DNA from: Limousia pullorum
GTDB taxonomy: Bacteria > Bacillota > Clostridia > Oscillospirales > Acutalibacteraceae
Direction: 5' to 3'
DNA: 10,303 nucleotides
Assembly: GCA_018714545.1 (NCBI GenBank)
Contig: DVNG01000119.1
Location: 1 to 10,303 of the forward strand
The translations under genes and the position numbers were made by a program. The notes below the pieces were generated by a model, which did not search any database, was not told the origin of the DNA, and saw only the letters and a list, made by a program, of their open reading frames with translations. Shown piece by piece: positions 6,697-10,303 of the stretch. Positions within the stretch are counted from its first letter, which is position 1; every line of letters starts with the position of its first letter.

Positions 6697-8418
6697 ATGG
6701 AAACTGTAAACAACAAAAGAGCGGCGGGAATACTGATGCCTATATCATCTCTGCCGTCACCCTATGGAATAGGAACAATGGGCAAGGAAGCAAGAAACTT
6801 TGCGGACTTTCTCAAAAAATCCGGACAGAAAATCTGGCAGATACTGCCTGTAGGCCCAACAAGCTACGGCGACTCACCTTACCAGTCATTTTCCACCTAT
6901 GCGGGAAACCCATACTTTATCGACCTTGAAGCATTGTGGGAAGAGGGACTTTTGAAAAAAAGCCTTATCGAGTATTTTAACTGGGGCGAACATGAAAATT
7001 ACGTTGATTACGAGAGAGTTTACAAGTGCAGATTTGTTGTACTTGAGGACGCCTGCGCAAGATTTTTCGGAAACAAAAACAATCCGGAAAAGGATGCCTA
7101 TGAAAGCTTCTGCGAGAAGAACAAGGACTGGCTTGAGGACTATGCACTTTTCATGTCAGTAAAGGCTGAGTTTGAAAACAAGGCATGGACAGAATGGGAC
7201 GACGAGGAAATCCGTCTCAGAAAGCCTGAGGCTTTGGCAAAATACAGAGTTAAGTGCGCAGATAAAATTCTTTTCTGGAAATTTGTTCAGTTCAAATTTT
7301 ATCAGCAGTGGGAAAAATTTAGAGGTTATGTAAACTATCTGGGAATAAAAATTCTCGGAGACATGCCTATTTATGTTGCTATGGACAGCGCAGACACCTG
7401 GGCAAACCCGGATGTGTTCTGGCTTGACGAAGAGGGCAAGCCGGTGCGTGTTGCAGGATGTCCGCCGGATTATTTTTCAGCTAAAGGTCAGCTTTGGGGA
7501 AATCCTCTCTATAACTGGGATTACCTTAAAGAAACCGGCTATGAATGGTGGATAAAGCGTGTAAAGGCGGCAACCGAGCTTTTCGACATAACAAGAATAG
7601 ACCACTTCCGTGCTTTTGATACATACTATGCAATTCCGTATCCTGCCGAGGACGCAGTAAACGGCGAATGGCTCAACGGCCCGGGAATTGAGTTCTTTGA
7701 AAAGCTTAAAGCAGAGCTTGGTGACCCTGAGATTGTTGCAGAGGATTTGGGTTCACTTGCAGACAGCGTTTATGTGCTTTTGGAAAAAAGCGGTTATCCC
7801 GGCATGAGAGTTTTCGAGTTTGCTTTTGACGGCGACGACCGCAACGGATATCTGCCACACAACTACTGCGAAAACTGCGTTGCCTATACAGGAACCCACG
7901 ACAACGATACACTTAGAGGCTGGTTTGAGAAAGAACCTGCTCTCACATTGGGCAGAATTTACAGCGAATGTTATCCCGATAAAGTTCCGGAAATAGAGGA
8001 AGAGCCGGAGGAAACCTCAGAGGAGAAAAAGCCGGAAGAGGAAAAGGAAGAAATCGACCTTGAAAAACTCACTGCCGAAGAGCTTGAAGAGTATAACAAA
8101 AAGCTTGAAGAAGAGGAAAAGAAAAAAGAGCGTGACCGCAGACTTACCATAAAATACAAGCAGGACGCAAAGCTTGCAGAGGATTTGAAGCTTTCCGACG
8201 AAGAAGTTCTTGACATGATTCTCACAGCCCTTTATAATTCAAAGGCAAACACAGTTATAATTCAGCTTCAGGATATTTTGTGGCTGGGAAGCGAAGCAAG
8301 AATGAATACACCTTCCACCTTGGGCGACAACTGGAAGTGGAGAGCAAGCAGAGAATATCTCACAGATGAAATAGCAGAGCGTTTAATGAACTATGCTAAA
8401 AACTCAAACAGAATATAA
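6697..8418 (+). CDS. malQ: 4-alpha-glucanotransferase (amylomaltase, GH77) with charged insert
   Basis: Transfers alpha-1,4-glucan segments between maltooligosaccharides in cytosolic glycogen/maltodextrin use. GH77 motifs are complete: an N-terminal GILMPISSLPSPYGIG, DSPYQSFSTYAGNPYFID, GDMPIYVAMDSAD (221-233), TRIDHFRAF with nucleophile Asp302, EIVAEDLG with acid/base Glu349, YTGTHDNDTLRGW with Asp402 (Thermus Asp293, Glu340, Asp395), and LGSEARMNTPSTLGDNWKWR near the C-terminus. At 573 residues it is about 70 longer than usual. The excess is a stretch rich in Glu and Lys (about 430-495, nt 7984-8181) inserted between the THDNDTLRGWF loop and the last barrel elements. It begins with Glu/Pro-rich sequence and then looks helical or coiled-coil. 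Frame and codon style are continuous across it, so it is not a frameshift. The ATG has CGGAG 9 nt upstream. No terminator follows directly. Confidence 0.95.
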   Translation: METVNNKRAAGILMPISSLPSPYGIGTMGKEARNFADFLKKSGQKIWQILPVGPTSYGDSPYQSFSTYAGNPYFIDLEALWEEGLLKKSLIEYFNWGEHENYVDYERVYKCRFVVLEDACARFFGNKNNPEKDAYESFCEKNKDWLEDYALFMSVKAEFENKAWTEWDDEEIRLRKPEALAKYRVKCADKILFWKFVQFKFYQQWEKFRGYVNYLGIKILGDMPIYVAMDSADTWANPDVFWLDEEGKPVRVAGCPPDYFSAKGQLWGNPLYNWDYLKETGYEWWIKRVKAATELFDITRIDHFRAFDTYYAIPYPAEDAVNGEWLNGPGIEFFEKLKAELGDPEIVAEDLGSLADSVYVLLEKSGYPGMRVFEFAFDGDDRNGYLPHNYCENCVAYTGTHDNDTLRGWFEKEPALTLGRIYSECYPDKVPEIEEEPEETSEEKKPEEEKEEIDLEKLTAEELEEYNKKLEEEEKKKERDRRLTIKYKQDAKLAEDLKLSDEEVLDMILTALYNSKANTVIIQLQDILWLGSEARMNTPSTLGDNWKWRASREYLTDEIAERLMNYAKNSNRI

Positions 8419-8486
8419 CACTTCGATGTGTGGTTTGATTACTTTTGTGAGATAATAAACAGGTTGAAATTGTGATGTATTCCGAA

Positions 8487-8532
8487 AATTTTATTAAAAT
8501 TAGTTGACAATTATGAAAAAATATATTATAAT
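8487..8532 (+). promoter_or_regulatory. Perfect-consensus sigma-A promoter with upstream palindrome
   Basis: TTGACA (8504-8509), exactly 17 bp, then TATAAT (8527-8532): both hexamers are exact. Two bases upstream lies a perfect 7-1-7 inverted repeat, AATTTTA t TAAAATT (8487-8501), which could be an operator or an AT-rich UP element. The start point is near 8538. This is the strongest promoter in the window and it leads into non-coding DNA. The rest of the malQ-promoter gap (8419-8486) shows only a weak 4-bp hairpin and nothing else I can name. Confidence 0.9.
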
Positions 8533-8537
8533 TTAAC

Positions 8538-8723
8538 ACAGTTGAAGACATTTCAGGTGTTTTTAACACTGAACATTCTTTTCATCATTTTTTTCATTCT
8601 TCCTTGTTTTATTTTTATGTGCCCATCCCGCAAATTGGCACATAATTACAGATTGTATTGACGTGAAATACATCTGGTGAGAAACGGAGAAACCGCAGGC
8701 AGTAGGTCTGCGGTTTTCTTTTT
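8538..8723 (+). ncRNA. Structured non-coding transcript of unknown family upstream of sigI
   Basis: The region is bounded by a perfect promoter and an intrinsic terminator, giving about 185 nt with no credible reading frame or ribosome site. Three hairpins can be drawn. H1 is 8552-8573 (9 bp, one bulged G, TTT loop). H2 is 8615-8645 (9 bp, core TATGTGCC/GGCACATA, 13-nt loop containing CCCGCAAA). H3 is 8649-8676 (10 bp, one bulged T, loop GACGTGA). Between H1 and H2 runs about 40 nt of almost pure pyrimidine (8574-8616) including CTTCCTT, which could base-pair with purine-rich ribosome sites. After H3 there is a tandem GAGAAAC (8679-8685 and 8687-8693). It may be a trans-acting small RNA or an attenuator leader for sigI. 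I compared it by eye with 6S, tmRNA, SRP RNA and common riboswitch motifs and saw no match; an unfamiliar known family remains possible. Confidence 0.7.
8690..8723 (+). terminator. Intrinsic terminator of the unassigned RNA
   Basis: A perfect 9-bp stem AAACCGCAG (8690-8698) / CTGCGGTTT (8708-8716) has a 9-nt loop, then TCTTTTT. It ends the transcript 90 bp before sigI. Its 3' arm TGCGG (8709-8713) is also complementary to CCGCA in the H2 loop (8628-8632). Confidence 0.9.
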
Positions 8724-8743
8724 AGATAAAAATTTATTTTAAA

Positions 8744-8770
8744 CACCGAAAAATTGATTTTTTCTGCGTA
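8744..8770 (+). promoter_or_regulatory. SigI-type promoter of sigI-rsgI (autoregulation)
   Basis: CACCGA (8744-8749) and CTGCGTA (8764-8770) match, at identical spacing (18 bp between the CCG and CGTA), the motif at 10201-10227 ahead of the next gene. Reported SigI promoters have a C-rich -35 after A-tracts and a CGWA -10, and both features are present. The start would be near 8777, about 35 nt before the sigI ATG. The sigma assignment is inference; the shared motif is seen directly. Confidence 0.65.
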
Positions 8771-8782
8771 ATCTATTATTAT
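8754..8782 (+). promoter_or_regulatory. Candidate sigma-A promoter overlapping the SigI-type promoter
   Basis: TTGATT (8754-8759), 17 bp, then TATTAT (8777-8782). It would give basal sigI expression from a start near 8789, leaving a leader of about 24 nt that holds the AGGGGTGA ribosome site (8801-8808). It overlaps the SigI-type elements, so the two polymerase forms would compete. Confidence 0.55.
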
Positions 8783-8812
8783 AAGAGTGAATAATAAGTC
8801 AGGGGTGAGAAA

Positions 8813-9550
8813 ATGGCGGATAAAAACAACGAATTGATGGAAATGATTTACAAAGCGAAAAACAATTCCCGTGAAGCAGACAATCTTGTGCGCCTTTACA
8901 TGGGTTTTATAAAGTCTGAAACCACAAAGTTTTTAGGCAGAGAGGCGGTGCTGGGTCAGGACGATGAGCTGAGTATTGCCATGATTGCTTTTCATGAAGC
9001 GGTGCTTGACTACAGCCGTTTTAAAGGGCCTTTTATAAATTATGCCCGTTTGCACATTAAACACAGGCTTATAGATTTCTACAGAAAAGAGAAACGTCAC
9101 CGTGGCTTGATTTCTCTTGATACGGAAACGGAATACGAGGACAGTCCCGCACTTGTGGATACTTTGGAGGAAACAAAAAACGAGCTGGAGGAGTTTAAGG
9201 CTTTAAGCGATACAAAGGCGGAAATTAAGGAGTATTCCACCCAGCTTGAGAAATTTTCCGTTGATTTAACAGAAATCGCCGAAAATACCCCTAAGCAAAA
9301 AAGAACATTAAACGCCTGCTTTAAAGCTTTGGGATATATGATAAACGACAGCCGCCTTATGGAAAACTTTCTTAAAACCAGAAAAATCCCCATAACGGAG
9401 ATTTCAAAGAACACCAAGGTGGATAAAAAGACTTTGGAACGCCACAGAAAATACCTTGTGGCAATTACTCTTGCTTATACCAACGGATATGACATTATCA
9501 GAAACCACATTAAGGGAATAAACCCAAAAAAGGAGGGAGAAAATCCATGA
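8813..9550 (+). CDS. sigI: RNA polymerase sigma factor SigI
   Basis: An alternative sigma factor of the sigma-70 superfamily, found in Bacillota. It serves heat and envelope stress in Bacillus and polysaccharide sensing in cellulolytic clostridia. The 245 residues are the normal length. Region 2 is at about 22-95: LVRLYMGFI, then DDELSIAMIAFHEAVLDYS (50-68) and NYARLHIKHRLIDFYRKEKR (76-95), the core-binding and -10-reading helices. The acidic linker is at 102-140. The SigI-specific C-terminal domain (about 140-236) has ENTPKQKRTLNACFKAL and a helix-turn-helix ITEISKNTKVDKKTLERHRKYLVA (194-217) that replaces ordinary region 4. The ribosome site AGGGGTGA lies just upstream of the ATG. The stop overlaps the rsgI start by 4 nt (ATGA), the standard arrangement for a sigma factor and its cognate anti-sigma factor. 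Confidence 0.94.
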   Translation: MADKNNELMEMIYKAKNNSREADNLVRLYMGFIKSETTKFLGREAVLGQDDELSIAMIAFHEAVLDYSRFKGPFINYARLHIKHRLIDFYRKEKRHRGLISLDTETEYEDSPALVDTLEETKNELEEFKALSDTKAEIKEYSTQLEKFSVDLTEIAENTPKQKRTLNACFKALGYMINDSRLMENFLKTRKIPITEISKNTKVDKKTLERHRKYLVAITLAYTNGYDIIRNHIKGINPKKEGENP

Positions 9551-10170
9551 AATATCTTGTAATGGAACGACACGAAAGCTATGTTATTGTCCTTGACGAA
9601 AACGGCAGATTTTTTAAGGTTGCAAATATGGATTATGCTCCCGGTCAGACTTTGACAAAGGTTGTGCCTATGGAAGATATAAAAGCCAAAAGAAAAAAAA
9701 GAATGGGCTTTTTGGCTCTGTTTATAGCGTTGATTGCTGTTGTTGGAATAGGGGCATGGTTTTTGATGTTTTCCGGAGTTGTTTCCGGCGGCGGTGACTC
9801 AAGGGTCTACAGGTTCTATATGGGCGGAGATATTGCAGTAACCTGCGACAGCGAAAATAAGGTAACGAAGATTGAAGGCCTTGACGAAACGGGAAAGGCA
9901 GTTTCTCAGGTTGATATAGAAAATAAAAATATTACGGACATATCTATCGAGCTTCTTGAAAAGGCTTACTCAATGGGTTATCTTAACGAGGACAGCGAGA
10001 TTTTTGTGGCTATTGAGAATGAGTATAACGACGACAATCCTGCCCTTGAAAGAGCGGCGGACAGCCTTGAAAATTACGCCGAGGAGAAATACGATATAGA
10101 GGTTGAGAAATCATCTTGGGACGATTATCTTAAAGATACATCAAATCAAAAATATCAAATAGATGATTAA
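9547..10170 (+). CDS. rsgI: Membrane-anchored anti-sigma-I factor RsgI, short form
   Basis: Holds SigI at the membrane until an outside signal releases it. The 207 residues show a cytoplasmic RsgI_N domain (about 1-50: MKYLVMERHESYVIVLDENG, then RFFKVANMDYAPGQ), a basic KAKRKKR stop, one membrane helix (54-77), and an extracytoplasmic domain (about 85-195). The latter matches Bacillus RsgI in the VTKIEGLDETGKAV and ELLEKAYSMGYL blocks. The tail is acidic, with no carbohydrate-binding or hydrolase module as seen in cellulolytic clostridia. At the position where family members carry the D-x-NPS-x-E self-cleavage motif, this protein reads YMGGDIAVTCDSEN and is about four residues shorter, with no Asn-Pro. 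The Asn164-Pro165 farther on is outside that position. Translation is coupled to sigI through the ATGA overlap, with AGGAGGG 9 nt upstream. Confidence 0.9.
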   Translation: MKYLVMERHESYVIVLDENGRFFKVANMDYAPGQTLTKVVPMEDIKAKRKKRMGFLALFIALIAVVGIGAWFLMFSGVVSGGGDSRVYRFYMGGDIAVTCDSENKVTKIEGLDETGKAVSQVDIENKNITDISIELLEKAYSMGYLNEDSEIFVAIENEYNDDNPALERAADSLENYAEEKYDIEVEKSSWDDYLKDTSNQKYQIDD

Positions 10171-10200
10171 ATAAAAAAATTTAAAAAAATTTTCATGAGA

Positions 10201-10227
10201 CCCCGATTTTAGAAAATTTTCTGCGTA
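10201..10227 (+). promoter_or_regulatory. SigI-type promoter of the downstream secreted-protein gene
   Basis: CCCCGA (10201-10206) and TTTTCTGCGTATTC (10217-10230) repeat the element ahead of sigI, with the same 18-bp interval between CCG and CGTA. Long A- and T-tracts (10171-10194) lie upstream. No terminator separates it from rsgI. The start would be near 10234, about 50 nt before the next ATG. Confidence 0.65.
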
Positions 10228-10286
10228 TTCTTTTTATGAAAACAAAATAAAACAGTTTTTCAAATAAAGAAAGCGAGGAATTGATT

Positions 10287-10303
10287 ATGAAAAAAACATT
10301 ATT
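10287..10303 (+). CDS. Start of a probable exported protein (runs off the right edge)
   Basis: An ATG at 10287 with GAGG (10275-10278) 8 nt upstream begins MKKTL, the positively charged start typical of a Sec signal peptide. Only five complete codons are in the window, so the product cannot be named. The SigI-type promoter directly upstream suggests it is a member of the SigI regulon, perhaps an extracytoplasmic protein, but this is inference. Confidence 0.55.

Noticed and set aside
7971..8225. 84-codon serine-rich minus-strand frame opposite the malQ insert
   Set aside because: The Ser/Phe richness is simply the complement of the GAA/GAG/AAA-rich codons of the insert; no start signals.
8538..8723. 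6S RNA (about the right length, near-perfect promoter)
   Set aside because: I could not pair the two ends into the closing stem nor draw the long rod with a central bubble required for 6S RNA.
10036..10041. Asn164-Pro165 in RsgI as the self-cleavage site
   Set aside because: It lies about 70 residues after the expected motif, in a segment aligning with a non-cleaved region of Bacillus RsgI, and lacks the D-x-NPS-x-E context.
10171..10200. Terminator between rsgI and the last gene
   Set aside because: Only A- and T-tracts are present, with no GC-containing stem; the tracts better fit the upstream part of the SigI-type promoter.

Overview
The window reads like a chromosomal segment of an AT-rich Gram-positive anaerobe, probably Clostridia (Oscillospiraceae/Lachnospiraceae-like). 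The reasons are strong AGGAGG-type ribosome sites, sigma-A promoters of Firmicutes form, a SigI/RsgI sigma/anti-sigma pair (a Bacillota-specific system), a citramalate-type isoleucine route, and U-tract intrinsic terminators. No phage, transposase, CRISPR, tRNA or rRNA gene was seen.

Left part (1-2735). The 5' end of a YbjQ-type gene runs leftwards from a near-consensus promoter. A Si-type citrate synthase follows on the plus strand. Next comes a complete fluoride riboswitch with its own promoter and terminator, then a short double-hairpin repeat, then the remains of a cation:proton antiporter. The antiporter has lost its middle and is frameshifted, so the fluoride switch appears to control a dead gene. 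A bidirectional terminator closes this part.

Middle (2736-6519). A leftward operon rsmE - mtnN - cimA encodes a 16S rRNA m3U methyltransferase, an MTA/SAH nucleosidase and (R)-citramalate synthase. It starts at a promoter in a short divergent region. The rightward gene from that region is a stand-alone CinA-C/PncC nicotinamide-nucleotide amidase.

Right part (6520-10303). malQ encodes a 4-alpha-glucanotransferase with an unusual Glu/Lys-rich insert. Downstream, a perfect-consensus sigma-A promoter (TTGACA, 17 bp, TATAAT) drives a structured non-coding transcript of about 185 nt that ends at a clear terminator. It has no coding capacity, and I could not assign it to a known RNA family. Then come sigI and rsgI, translationally coupled, and the first codons of a gene starting like a signal peptide (MKKTL). 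An almost identical bipartite motif, C-rich box then 18 bp then CGTA, lies before sigI and before this last gene at exactly the same spacing. I read it as a SigI-type promoter, giving an autoregulated SigI system with its first target beside it. The RsgI homologue lacks the Asn-Pro self-cleavage motif typical of the family.

The most interesting items are the unassigned RNA upstream of sigI, the paired SigI-like promoters, the orphaned fluoride riboswitch, the MalQ insert and the RsgI without its cleavage motif.
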